Assembly: GCF_004571135.1 (NCBI RefSeq)
Contig: NZ_SPSB01000002.1
Span: 62,001 to 126,000, forward strand
Direction: 5' to 3'
Origin: Algoriphagus kandeliae
GTDB taxonomy: Bacteria > Bacteroidota > Bacteroidia > Cytophagales > Cyclobacteriaceae
DNA: 64,000 bases
Below the pieces are notes generated by a model. It worked only from the letters and a program-made list of their open reading frames with translations, had not been told where the DNA came from and searched no databases. The position numbers and the translations under genes are program-made. Every line of letters begins with the position of its first letter. The first letter of the stretch is position 1. Shown here piece after piece: positions 25,332 through 34,038 of this stretch.

Positions 25332-28145
25332 TTAATGCGCTTCTAACCAATCATTTCCAACACCCACTTCGACTTCGATTGGCACATCCAATTTAATGGC
25401 TGATGCCATCAGCTCAGGGATATGTTTGCGAAGAATATCCACTTCATGCTTATGGGCATCAAACACCAGTTCATCATGGACTTGAAGGATCATCTTAGAC
25501 TTCAGTTTTTCCTTTTTCATCCAATCATGCACATGAATCATAGCAACTTTAATCAAATCAGCTGCTGAGCCTTGGATTGGGGCATTGATTGCATTTCGCT
25601 CCGCAAATCCACGCATCGTTTGGTTTCTACTATTAATATCCCGTAGATATCGACGGCGCCCAAGAATAGTCTCCACATACTCGTCTTTCCGAGCTTTTTC
25701 GATGACTCCATCCATGTAAGCTTTGACAGCCGGAAACTCCTTGAAATAAGCATCGATTATATCTTTGGCTTCCCCTCTTGGAATGGAAAGTCGCTGTGAA
25801 AGTCCAAAAGCAGAAATCCCATAGATAATCCCAAAATTGGCTGTCTTAGCCTTTCTTCGCATATCTGCAGTCACCTTATCTAGGGGAACTTGGAAGATTT
25901 TGGCTGCCGTAGTGGAGTGAATATCCCGTCCATTTTTGAAGGCTTCTATCATGGATTCATCCTTGGAAAAAGCCGCCATAATCCGCAATTCTATCTGAGA
26001 ATAATCCGCTGCAAAGAGGACATGCTTTTCATCCCGAGGGACAAAAGCTTTACGAATTTCCTTTCCTCGATCCGTACGAATAGGGATGTTCTGCAAGTTG
26101 GGATTGATGGAAGACAATCGACCTGTAGCAGCCACAAACTGATTGTAGGTAGTATGGATCCGTCCTGTCTTCGGGTTAATCATGGTCGGTAGTGCATCTA
26201 CATAGGTAGACTTCAACTTAACCATCTGCCGATAATCCAAAATAGCCTGAGCAATTTCATGCTCATTGGCCAGTTTGCTCAAGATCTCTTCTCCTGTTGC
26301 ATATTGACCGGTTTTAGTCTTTTTCGCCTTAGGATCTAATTTGAGCTTTTCAAAAAGCACATCTCCCAACTGCTTTGGAGAGGCCAAATTGAATCGAACT
26401 CCAGCCAATTCATAAACCCGCTTCTCGATCTCTTTGCTTTCTTCATCTAAAGATTTGGATAGTTCGGCCAAACTATGAGTATCTATTCGCACCCCTTCAA
26501 ACTCCATATCAGTGAGGACAGGAATAAGTGGGTTTTCTACCTCATAGAATAGTTTTTCAAGCTCATTCTGCTTGAGGATTGGATCGAATTTTTCCTTCAG
26601 CCTCAAGGTAATATCTGCATCTTCAGAGGCATATGCGGTCACGGTATCCTCGTCCACATCCCGCATATTTCTCTGACCCTTGCCCTTTTTGCCGATCAAT
26701 TCCGTGATGGAAACCGGCTTATAATTCAGGTATTGCTCCGCCAAATAATCCATGGAATGCTTTCCTTCCGGCTCAATCAAATAATGGGCAAGCATGGTGT
26801 CATAGAGTTTCCCCCGAACTTCAATTCCATAATTTCGAAGGACCAACAAATCGTATTTGATATTCTGGCCAATCTTGAGGATTTTCTCATTTTCAAAAAA
26901 TGGCTTTAGGATATCGAGGATTTTATGGGTTTCCTTCTGATCCGCAGGACAGGGAATGTAATATGCTTCTCCGCTCAAATAGGAAAAAGATAGCCCAACC
27001 AATTCCGCCTCCATGGCATTCAAAGAAGTTGTCTCAGTATCAAAGCATACTGATTTTTGAAGCATCAGATATTCGACCAAGTTTTCGATCGCATCCTTTC
27101 CCTTCACTTTGTGATAATGGTGAAAACGACTATCGATAGTTTCCAAAACTACCGGGGAAGAAGGATTGACACTTTCCTCCTCAAATTCCAGCTCAGGCGC
27201 TGCTTTGCTATCTCCAAAAAGTCCCAATTGCTCGTTTTGTTGGATGACGGCTTTTTTGCCCTCTTCCTTAAATACCCGGTTGGCTAGGGTTCGGAACTCC
27301 AACTCATTGAAAATGGCTCGCAATTTTTCCTCATCAAATCCATCATAACGAAGTTCCTCTTCCACAAAATCCACGGGAACATCGGTTTTGATAGTAGCCA
27401 ATTCCTTGGAAAGTAGCCCTTGCTCAGCGAAGTTTTCTACATTTTCCTTCTGCTTTCCTTTGAGCTGATCTGTGTTTTTTACTAGCTCCTCTACACTTCC
27501 AAATTCCTTCAGCAATTTGGTCGCTGTTTTGGCTCCGATCCCTGGGATTCCCGGAATATTATCTACTGTATCCCCCATCAATCCGAGAATATCCCGGACC
27601 TGATCCACATGCTCTATGTCCCATTTTGCACAAACTTCCTTGGGCCCCATCACTTCCACACCATTGCCCATAAATGCTGGCTTATACAAGAAAATATGGT
27701 CATCTACCAACTGCCCATAATCCTTATCCGGAGTCATCATATAGACGGTAAAGGATTCTTTTTCAGCTTTTTTTGCGATCGTCCCAATGATATCATCAGC
27801 CTCGAAACCATCCATTTCCAGTAATGGAATATTGAATGCTTTCACAATTTCTTTAACCCATGGCGTACCCACTGTGATATCCTCGGGTTGCTCCTGTCGG
27901 TTGGCTTTGTAGGGCTCATATTGTTCATGCCGAAATGTAGGAGCCGAGGTATCAAAAGCTACTGCAATATGGGATGGCTTTTCCTTGTTCAAAACTTCCA
28001 ACAGCGTGTTAGTAAATCCCAACATTACGCCGGTATTCAATCCTTTGGAATTGATGCGTGGATTTTTGCTAAATGCAAAATGCGCCCGATAAATCAAGGC
28101 CATGGCATCGAGCAGGAAAAGTTTATGAGGTTGTTTTTGAGTCAT
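25332..28145 (-). CDS. polA: DNA polymerase I
   Basis: 937 aa. The 5'-nuclease domain covers about 1-290 (LFLLDAMALIYRAHFAF, then FEADDIIGTIAKKAEKE). The 3'-5' exonuclease domain (about 345-530) keeps its acidic motifs (VCFDTETTSL and YASEDADITLRL), so proofreading is probably intact. The polymerase domain holds FAADYSQIELRIMAAFS as motif A, RRKAKTANFGIIYGISAFGL as motif B and ILQVHDELVFD as motif C. It fills gaps and removes RNA primers. Full-length three-domain enzyme, cotranscribed with radA. A TCATTTTG near-match to a -7 box lies at 28159-28166. Confidence 0.98.
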   Translation of the reverse strand: MTQKQPHKLFLLDAMALIYRAHFAFSKNPRINSKGLNTGVMLGFTNTLLEVLNKEKPSHIAVAFDTSAPTFRHEQYEPYKANRQEQPEDITVGTPWVKEIVKAFNIPLLEMDGFEADDIIGTIAKKAEKESFTVYMMTPDKDYGQLVDDHIFLYKPAFMGNGVEVMGPKEVCAKWDIEHVDQVRDILGLMGDTVDNIPGIPGIGAKTATKLLKEFGSVEELVKNTDQLKGKQKENVENFAEQGLLSKELATIKTDVPVDFVEEELRYDGFDEEKLRAIFNELEFRTLANRVFKEEGKKAVIQQNEQLGLFGDSKAAPELEFEEESVNPSSPVVLETIDSRFHHYHKVKGKDAIENLVEYLMLQKSVCFDTETTSLNAMEAELVGLSFSYLSGEAYYIPCPADQKETHKILDILKPFFENEKILKIGQNIKYDLLVLRNYGIEVRGKLYDTMLAHYLIEPEGKHSMDYLAEQYLNYKPVSITELIGKKGKGQRNMRDVDEDTVTAYASEDADITLRLKEKFDPILKQNELEKLFYEVENPLIPVLTDMEFEGVRIDTHSLAELSKSLDEESKEIEKRVYELAGVRFNLASPKQLGDVLFEKLKLDPKAKKTKTGQYATGEEILSKLANEHEIAQAILDYRQMVKLKSTYVDALPTMINPKTGRIHTTYNQFVAATGRLSSINPNLQNIPIRTDRGKEIRKAFVPRDEKHVLFAADYSQIELRIMAAFSKDESMIEAFKNGRDIHSTTAAKIFQVPLDKVTADMRRKAKTANFGIIYGISAFGLSQRLSIPRGEAKDIIDAYFKEFPAVKAYMDGVIEKARKDEYVETILGRRRYLRDINSRNQTMRGFAERNAINAPIQGSAADLIKVAMIHVHDWMKKEKLKSKMILQVHDELVFDAHKHEVDILRKHIPELMASAIKLDVPIEVEVGVGNDWLEAH

Positions 28146-28258
28146 GGTTTTTTTGCATCAAAATGAGTCGATGAAGTTACAAAAAATCCCCTGCCCATCG
28201 GCCAAATAAGACAGTGATTAGCAGATTTCGATCAAAAACAAAGGAATAAGGATTCCTA

Positions 28259-28696
28259 TTATTCTTCCTGTTTTCTCAGGTATTCCTTGACTTGCAAGCC
28301 TCGAAGAAAAATCAAAATCAATGGAATCAACCAAAGTAATTCATTGACTATCAAATGAAACCCTGTCCGCTTGTTCCAGCCGATTTCAGGAAGAAAACCC
28401 AACGAAAACCAAATCGCCAAGATGACTTTTCCAGTTATCCCTGCTAAAATCATATAAACCCAACTTACAGGATAAAAAGCTGATACAAAAAGCACCAAGC
28501 CAACGACTATCCCTAAATTTCCATACCACTCTGCAGGAACATCGAAAGATTGACCTGGGCTAATGGCTAACCAAGCGACCAATTCCGGCCCAAACCATTT
28601 GAAAAAAGCTGACCATGCCACGGTATACATTCCCGCTAACAAAAGAAGCCCCCGAAAATGCATGGGGAAAATTGGAAATTGGGCTTTTTGATCCAT
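28259..28696 (-). CDS. Four-helix membrane protein of unknown function
   Basis: 145 aa with about four transmembrane helices (about 15-38, 60-78, 82-103, 113-135). It has a short hydrophilic N-terminus and a charged C-terminus (KEYLRKQEE). The pattern LVLFVSAFYPVSWVYMILAG and GFHLIVNELLWLIPLILIF is that of small DoxX-like or unclassified membrane proteins, but no redox Cys is present. Family not recognised. Divergent from the amidase gene. Confidence 0.6.
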   Translation of the reverse strand: MDQKAQFPIFPMHFRGLLLLAGMYTVAWSAFFKWFGPELVAWLAISPGQSFDVPAEWYGNLGIVVGLVLFVSAFYPVSWVYMILAGITGKVILAIWFSLGFLPEIGWNKRTGFHLIVNELLWLIPLILIFLRGLQVKEYLRKQEE

Positions 28697-28771
28697 GAAC
28701 GGTTTGAATTTTTACAGCTAAATAAACACCTTCGAACGATGCTTGTTTGTGCAGTATAGTAAAACTATCCT

Positions 28772-30448
28772 ATGGAACGAAAAAATAAAAGACATTCTGC
28801 CTTGTTTGTGGCTTTGGGGATGATTTCTACCCTGACCTTGGGCTTTACCTTTGGAAAACTAGCTGGGGAAATCAACCCTCAGACTATTGACAGCGCTGCT
28901 GGAATTATCGGACTGAGCTTTTCTCCTGCAGAAAAAGACAGTATGATTTCCCGCCTTGAAACTCAGTTGTCAAACCTTGAATCTTCTCGAGAGTACAAGT
29001 TGGACAATTCCATTGCTCCGGCTTTGGTATTCAATCCGCTCCCGATCGGTTACCAGCCTGAAACCCGTCAAATGCCAGTGGACTTTGGATTGGCTGAATC
29101 AGTTACCCTTCCGACTAGCGATGTGGATATTGCTTACACCCCTGTTCATGAATTGGCAGTCCTGATCCGAAATGGTCAATTGAGCAGTGAGCGGCTGACC
29201 CAGATTTATTTGGATCGAATCAAAACCTATTCCGACACCCTGCAATGTTTGATCACCTTGATGGAAGAAGATGCGCTTGCAAAAGCTCGACTCATGGATG
29301 CCGAGTTGGCTTCAGGACGCTATCGAGGGCCTTTGCATGGAATTCCCTATGGGATCAAGGACCTGTTGGCGGTAAAAGGAACAAAAACGACCTGGGGAGC
29401 TGCTCCCTACAAGGATCAAGAAATTGATGAAACAGCTCAGATTGTAGAAAAATTGGATGAAGCAGGAGCTGTTTTGGTTGGCAAATTTACCCTCGGAGCT
29501 TTAGCTATGGGTGACGTATGGTACGGAGGAGTAACCAAAAATCCTTGGAATTTGGAGCAGGGATCGAGTGGATCATCGGCTGGGTCTGCCTCTGCAGTCA
29601 GTGCAGGTTTGGTACCTTTTGCAATAGGAACTGAAACCTTGGGTTCTATCGTCTCTCCAAGTACCCGAAACGGCGTAACGGGACTTCGACCTACTTATGG
29701 TCGTGTCAGCAAACATGGCGCGATGGCTTTGAGCTGGTCTATGGACAAAATCGGTCCTATCTCCCGTTCTGCTTTGGATAATGCTATTGTGCTATCCATC
29801 TTAAATGGAAAGGATGAAAAAGATCCAAGTACAATCGAAGCTGCTTTCAATTATTCCGCAGAAAAGGATCCCAAAAGTCTTAAAATCGGCTATTTCAAGT
29901 CCTTTTTTGAAGGAAATAGAAGCTCAGAAAATGATCGAAAAGTTTTGGAATTCTTAGAAAATGAAGGATTTGAATTGCACCCCGTAGAGCTTCAAACTTC
30001 CGTTTCTGCTGGTCCCATGACTATGATGCTGATGGTAGAGGGTGCCGCAGCGTTTGACGAACTTACCCGCTTAGGATGGGATGATGAATTGGTCGCTCAA
30101 AATCGAAATGCCTGGCCAAATCTTTTCCGTGCTGCACGCTTTATCCCTGCCGTAGAATATGTGAATTTAGCTCGTCAGCGAAGTGTTTTGATCCAGGAAA
30201 TGCATGACTTAATGAAGGATTACGATGTCATCGTGACCCCGAGCTATGGTGGACAGCAATTACAAATCACCAACCTCACCGGACATCCTGCTCTTTGCCT
30301 ACCAAATGGATTTAATGGAGGCGGAAGCCCAACTTCCATCACCTTACTTGGAAATCTCTTTGAGGAAGATAAATTGGTTATGTTAGGAGACTATATCCAG
30401 AAAAATACAGATTGGCAGGCCAAGCGACCTCCGCTTTTCAACAAATAA
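28772..30448 (+). CDS. Amidase-signature family hydrolase, N-terminally anchored
   Basis: 558 aa. An N-terminal hydrophobic segment (ALFVALGMISTLTLGFTFG) acts as signal or anchor, followed by a linker to about residue 120. The amidase signature core has the catalytic Lys in HGIPYGIKDLLAVKG, the glycine/serine loop in QGSSGSSAGSASAVSAG, and the nucleophile region TETLGSIVSPSTRNGVTGLR, forming the Ser-cisSer-Lys triad. These enzymes hydrolyse amide bonds. The N-terminal signal suggests an extracytoplasmic one rather than GatA, and no GatB/C genes are nearby. Substrate unknown. Followed by a strong terminator. Confidence 0.88.
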   Translation: MERKNKRHSALFVALGMISTLTLGFTFGKLAGEINPQTIDSAAGIIGLSFSPAEKDSMISRLETQLSNLESSREYKLDNSIAPALVFNPLPIGYQPETRQMPVDFGLAESVTLPTSDVDIAYTPVHELAVLIRNGQLSSERLTQIYLDRIKTYSDTLQCLITLMEEDALAKARLMDAELASGRYRGPLHGIPYGIKDLLAVKGTKTTWGAAPYKDQEIDETAQIVEKLDEAGAVLVGKFTLGALAMGDVWYGGVTKNPWNLEQGSSGSSAGSASAVSAGLVPFAIGTETLGSIVSPSTRNGVTGLRPTYGRVSKHGAMALSWSMDKIGPISRSALDNAIVLSILNGKDEKDPSTIEAAFNYSAEKDPKSLKIGYFKSFFEGNRSSENDRKVLEFLENEGFELHPVELQTSVSAGPMTMMLMVEGAAAFDELTRLGWDDELVAQNRNAWPNLFRAARFIPAVEYVNLARQRSVLIQEMHDLMKDYDVIVTPSYGGQQLQITNLTGHPALCLPNGFNGGGSPTSITLLGNLFEEDKLVMLGDYIQKNTDWQAKRPPLFNK

Positions 30449-30483
30449 AAAAACGCCGGTCAGATTTTGACCGGCGTTTTTCT
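30449..30483. terminator. Bidirectional intrinsic terminator after the amidase gene
   Basis: Perfect 12-bp inverted repeat, AAACGCCGGTCA (30451-30462) and TGACCGGCGTTT (30468-30479), with a 5-nt loop and A/T runs on both sides. Serves the amidase gene and the convergent lipoprotein gene. Confidence 0.93.
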
Positions 30484-30500
30484 TTATTTCAGAAAACTAA

Positions 30501-31070
30501 TCAAGGTGAAACCGCCCCTTTGATCCGCATATTATTAGCACTCAAAAACCAGATCTTCTGTGTGGTTTCAATGGAATAATGATCGATTTTTTGAGATCGC
30601 TGATTCAAATAAACTTCTCCCAGAACATAGGAAGTATAAAACATACTTTCCTTCGCGATCTTGAAGGTCAACCAGATAGGTCTGTCATCTATGATCCTTA
30701 CGCGGATTTCCTGCACCGAATTTTTTGAGCCAGGTTTCAGGCGATGAATCAAAATATCGCCTTGCAGCTCGGTGGTATAGGAGCTCACCAAAGAAGGCTT
30801 ATTGATATCTGCCCGAAAAAAAGCATCTAATTCCTCTCGCCATTCTTCTTGGGAGAGTGTGACTTCCACACTTTCTTCCTTCCCATTGATGCGGGTGGAT
30901 TTGATGACCTTTTCCCCATTCATTTTGCCAATCTCTGAATCGATAAACCCGCTGACATCATAATAGGGCAAAGGATCTAATTTCCCGGGCTTGGCAATAC
31001 CGGGTGCATTTTCGCAGGAAGAAAATAGAAACAAAAAGGCTCCGAAAAGAAGTAATAGGTTGATTTTCAT
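30501..31070 (-). CDS. Lipoprotein of unknown function
   Basis: 189 aa. A lipoprotein signal peptide ends at the SSC of FLFLFSSCENAPG. The mature part has alternating strands and helices (YYDVSGFIDSEIGKMNGEKV, then GSKNSVQEIRVRIIDDRPIW) and no catalytic motif. Family not recognised. Its ATG shares a base with the TGA of gpmI (TGATG overlap), so it is translationally coupled to that gene. A functional link is not implied. Confidence 0.72.
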   Translation of the reverse strand: MKINLLLLFGAFLFLFSSCENAPGIAKPGKLDPLPYYDVSGFIDSEIGKMNGEKVIKSTRINGKEESVEVTLSQEEWREELDAFFRADINKPSLVSSYTTELQGDILIHRLKPGSKNSVQEIRVRIIDDRPIWLTFKIAKESMFYTSYVLGEVYLNQRSQKIDHYSIETTQKIWFLSANNMRIKGAVSP

Positions 31071-32593
31071 CAGCTTATCAGAATATTTCCGGTCATTTCT
31101 TTAGGAATCTCCACACCCATCAATTTCAGAATTGTAGGTGCCAAATCCCCTAGTTTTCCATTTTTTAGTGTGAATCGGTCGTGCTTGTCAACCATGATAA
31201 AGGGTACCAAATTCGTCGTGTGAGCCGTATTTGGTGTGCCGTCCTCGTTGATCATGACATCTGAATTACCATGATCTGCAATGACGATTATAGTGTAGTC
31301 ATTATCAAGTGCAGTCTCAATGACACTTTTTGCACATTCATCCACTGCCTCACAGGCCTTCACCGCTGCTTCAAAGTCTCCGGTATGGCCTACCATGTCC
31401 GCGTTAGCAAAATTGAGGCAAATGAAATTCGCTGACTTTTTCTTGAGTTCGGGATTGATTTTGGAAGCGATCTCATAGGCACTCATTTCAGGCTTGAGAT
31501 CGTAGGTAGCTACCTTGGGGGAAGGACAAAGAATTCGGCTTTCACCTTCAAATTCCTTTTCGCGACCTCCGGAAAAGAAAAAGGTCACGTGTGGATATTT
31601 TTCAGTTTCGGCAATTCGGATTTGTTTTTTGTGGGCTTTCGCTAAAACTTCTCCAAGTGTATTACTCAAGTTGTCTTTTTCAAACAAGACTTTCACCCCT
31701 TTGAAGGTGTCATCATAATTGGTGAAAGTAATGTAATCCAAATCCAACTTCTTCATATTGAAATCCTCAAAATCTCGCTGGGTGAGAACCTGTGTGATTT
31801 CCCGACCTCGGTCTGTTCGGAAGTTGAAGCAAACCACCATGTCTCCATTTTCAATGGTAGCCAAAGGTTTATTGTCGGCACCCACGTGAATAATCGGTCG
31901 GATAAACTCGTCCGTCACATTGTTTTCGTACGACTTCTTAATCGCTGCCTGAATATTTTTGGACTTTTCGCCCTCTCCATGCACCAAGGCATCATAGGCC
32001 AACTTTACCCGCTCCCAACGATTGTCGCGGTCCATCGCATAATAGCGACCTACCACAGAGGCAATTTGACCAGTTGATTTAGCCATGTGCTCTTCCAACT
32101 CTGCCAAAAATCCGGCTCCACTTTTGGGATCAGTATCACGTCCATCAGTAAATGCATGCACAAAAACATTCTCTACTCCATGGAAATGAGCCGCATCACA
32201 AAGGCCCTTTAAATGATTGATATGAGCATGAACACCTCCATCGGAAACCAAGCCGATAAAGTGTGCTTTTTTCTTGTTTGATTTTACTTTTTCAAATGCT
32301 TCAGCAAGAATAGGATGCTGATTTAGTTCTCCATTTTCAACTGCCTGATTGATTTTTACGAGGTCTTGATAGACTACTCTACCCGCCCCAATATTCATGT
32401 GACCAACCTCTGAATTTCCCATTTGGCCTTCCGGCAGACCCACTGCGAGACCCGAAGCCTCCAAAGTAGCATGTGGGTATTTTTCGTAGAGGCTATCTAC
32501 AAAAGGTGTTTTGGCTTTGTCAATGGCAGACACGGCCGGATTGGTTGCAATTCCCCAGCCATCCAAAATCATTAAAAGTACATTCTTTTCCAT
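31070..32593 (-). CDS. gpmI: 2,3-bisphosphoglycerate-independent phosphoglycerate mutase
   Basis: 507 aa, normal for GpmI. The alkaline-phosphatase-like metal sites are visible: MILDGWGI at the N-terminus, the phosphoserine region EGQMGNSEVGHMNIGAGRVV, and the C-terminal DMVGHTGDFEAAVKACEAVD and VIADHGNSDVM segments. It interconverts 3- and 2-phosphoglycerate in glycolysis using two Mn ions. The transcript probably begins at or next to its ATG (box at 32598-32605). Downstream lipoprotein gene overlaps by 1 bp. Confidence 0.97.
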   Translation of the reverse strand: MEKNVLLMILDGWGIATNPAVSAIDKAKTPFVDSLYEKYPHATLEASGLAVGLPEGQMGNSEVGHMNIGAGRVVYQDLVKINQAVENGELNQHPILAEAFEKVKSNKKKAHFIGLVSDGGVHAHINHLKGLCDAAHFHGVENVFVHAFTDGRDTDPKSGAGFLAELEEHMAKSTGQIASVVGRYYAMDRDNRWERVKLAYDALVHGEGEKSKNIQAAIKKSYENNVTDEFIRPIIHVGADNKPLATIENGDMVVCFNFRTDRGREITQVLTQRDFEDFNMKKLDLDYITFTNYDDTFKGVKVLFEKDNLSNTLGEVLAKAHKKQIRIAETEKYPHVTFFFSGGREKEFEGESRILCPSPKVATYDLKPEMSAYEIASKINPELKKKSANFICLNFANADMVGHTGDFEAAVKACEAVDECAKSVIETALDNDYTIIVIADHGNSDVMINEDGTPNTAHTTNLVPFIMVDKHDRFTLKNGKLGDLAPTILKLMGVEIPKEMTGNILIS

Positions 32594-32597
32594 GTCG

Positions 32598-32605
32598 CAA
32601 ATATA
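32598..32605 (-). promoter_or_regulatory. -7 promoter box TATATTTG for gpmI, near-leaderless
   Basis: Perfect TAnnTTTG on the minus strand, 4 nt (CGAC) before ATG 32593. The nadC promoter has the same TTTG-N4-ATG layout. Confidence 0.62.
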
Positions 32606-32730
32606 TTACTTTTCTAACCATTGACGGGGACAAGCCACTTCTTTACTTGAGATTCACTTTTTTTCATAGAGGACAAAAATTCAGGGTTGTACAGCTTTTT
32701 TTGGCTTAGTATTTGTCTATTCGAGGGCCG

Positions 32731-33126
32731 ATGACTGGATTTAAACTATTTCTTTTCTTTCTCACTTTTTTGGTTTCTCCTGTAGAAGCAACCAAGAACG
32801 TTGATTCTATCGATCCGGTAATCCTGGCAATCGATTCGGGATCGAGCAGTGAATTGGCTCGCTATTTCGGAAATAGCATTTCCCTCAACATCAATGGACA
32901 GCAAGGAGATTTCTCAAAAAACCAGGCCGAATTAGTGTTGCGAGACTTTTTCAAAAAGAACCCTCCGGTTAGTTTTCAGGTCGTTTTTAGAAGTGAAAAC
33001 AATCCTAGTTTGAGCTCATACATAGGAGAATATCAGAGCGGTCAGACCAGTTACAAGGTTTTTATCAAAATCAATCAGCAAAACTCACAAATTGAGGTTT
33101 ACAGCTTAGGCTTTGTCAAGGCCTAA
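32731..33126 (+). CDS. DUF4783 family secreted protein
   Basis: 131 aa from ATG 32731, preferred over an upstream in-frame TTG because it begins the signal peptide (MTGFKLFLFFLTFLVSPVEA). The mature part (LARYFGNSISLNINGQQGDF, LVLRDFFKKNPPVSFQVVFR and GQTSYKVFIKINQQNSQIEV) is typical of DUF4783, an NTF2-like Bacteroidota family usually encoded beside nadC, as here. Probably periplasmic; function unknown. Confidence 0.85.
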   Translation: MTGFKLFLFFLTFLVSPVEATKNVDSIDPVILAIDSGSSSELARYFGNSISLNINGQQGDFSKNQAELVLRDFFKKNPPVSFQVVFRSENNPSLSSYIGEYQSGQTSYKVFIKINQQNSQIEVYSLGFVKA

Positions 33127-33168
33127 GGGATTTTTGAAAAAAAGGAACCGTAAACCTTCCAAGATGCC

Positions 33169-33176
33169 TATTTTTG
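33169..33176 (+). promoter_or_regulatory. -7 promoter box TATTTTTG for nadC, near-leaderless
   Basis: Perfect TAnnTTTG with 4 nt (TGGC) before ATG 33181. No TTTG at 19-21 nt upstream; the nearest one upstream is 32 nt away. Confidence 0.62.
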
Positions 33177-33180
33177 TGGC

Positions 33181-34038
33181 ATGAAACCATCCTATTTGAC
33201 TGATTCAGCCCTTGATGCCTTTATCCAAGCAGCCTTTGCTGAGGACATCGGCCCGGGAGATTATTCTTCCCTATCGGCATTCTCACCGGATACGCAAGGG
33301 CAGGCTCGACTTTTAATCAAAGGTGATGGAATTCTAGCCGGGGTGGAATTGGCGGAGCGAATTTTTAAAAGCTTCGATCCTCGTTTGGAAGTCACTTTGT
33401 TCAAAAAGGATGGGGATTCGGTAAAATTCGGAGACATTGGATTAGAGGTAAAAGGACCTGCAGCTTCCATTCTTTCCTCAGAACGTTTAGTCTTGAACTG
33501 CATGCAGCGTATGAGTGGAATTGCCACTAAAACTCACCGACTAACCCAAAAAATCCTTCACACCAAGGCTCGCTTGATGGATACCCGGAAGACTACTCCT
33601 AATTTCCGATTGATGGAAAAATGGGCCGTACTTATCGGAGGGGGTGTCAACCATCGATTTGCACTTTATGACATGATCATGCTGAAGGATAACCACGTAG
33701 ATTTTGCAGGAGGCATCAAAAATGCCATCCGAAATACCCAACGATACCTTCAGGAAAACCAGCTTGATTTAAAAATTGAAGTGGAAACCCGAAACCTAGA
33801 TGAGGTCGCAGAAGTATTGGAAGTAGGAGGTGTTGATTATATCATGCTCGACAACATGGACTATGAGACCATGCGAAAAGCTGTCGAACTGATCGATGGA
33901 AAAATGAGCATTGAAGCATCAGGAGGAATTACAGAAGACACCCTAGCAGCCGTGGCCGAATGCGGAGTAGATTATATCTCCATGGGAGCTTTAACCCATT
34001 CTGTAAGCAGTATGGATATTAGCTTAAAGGCATTCTAA
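33181..34038 (+). CDS. nadC: Nicotinate-nucleotide pyrophosphorylase (carboxylating)
   Basis: 285 aa. The conserved MDTRKTTPNFRLMEKWAVLI, GGGVNHRFALYDMIMLKDNH, and the C-terminal IEVETRNLDEVAEVLEVGGV and IEASGGITEDTLA segments are those of quinolinate phosphoribosyltransferase. It converts quinolinate and PRPP to nicotinate mononucleotide in de novo NAD synthesis. Basic residues of the quinolinate site (R and K in DTRKTTP, and H in NHRF) are present. The stop codon overlaps that of corA within CTAA. Confidence 0.97.
   Translation: MKPSYLTDSALDAFIQAAFAEDIGPGDYSSLSAFSPDTQGQARLLIKGDGILAGVELAERIFKSFDPRLEVTLFKKDGDSVKFGDIGLEVKGPAASILSSERLVLNCMQRMSGIATKTHRLTQKILHTKARLMDTRKTTPNFRLMEKWAVLIGGGVNHRFALYDMIMLKDNHVDFAGGIKNAIRNTQRYLQENQLDLKIEVETRNLDEVAEVLEVGGVDYIMLDNMDYETMRKAVELIDGKMSIEASGGITEDTLAAVAECGVDYISMGALTHSVSSMDISLKAF

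Noticed and set aside
28159..28166. TCATTTTG as a polA -7 box
   Set aside because: Second base mismatches TAnnTTTG and no -33 element is spaced correctly, so it is left unannotated.
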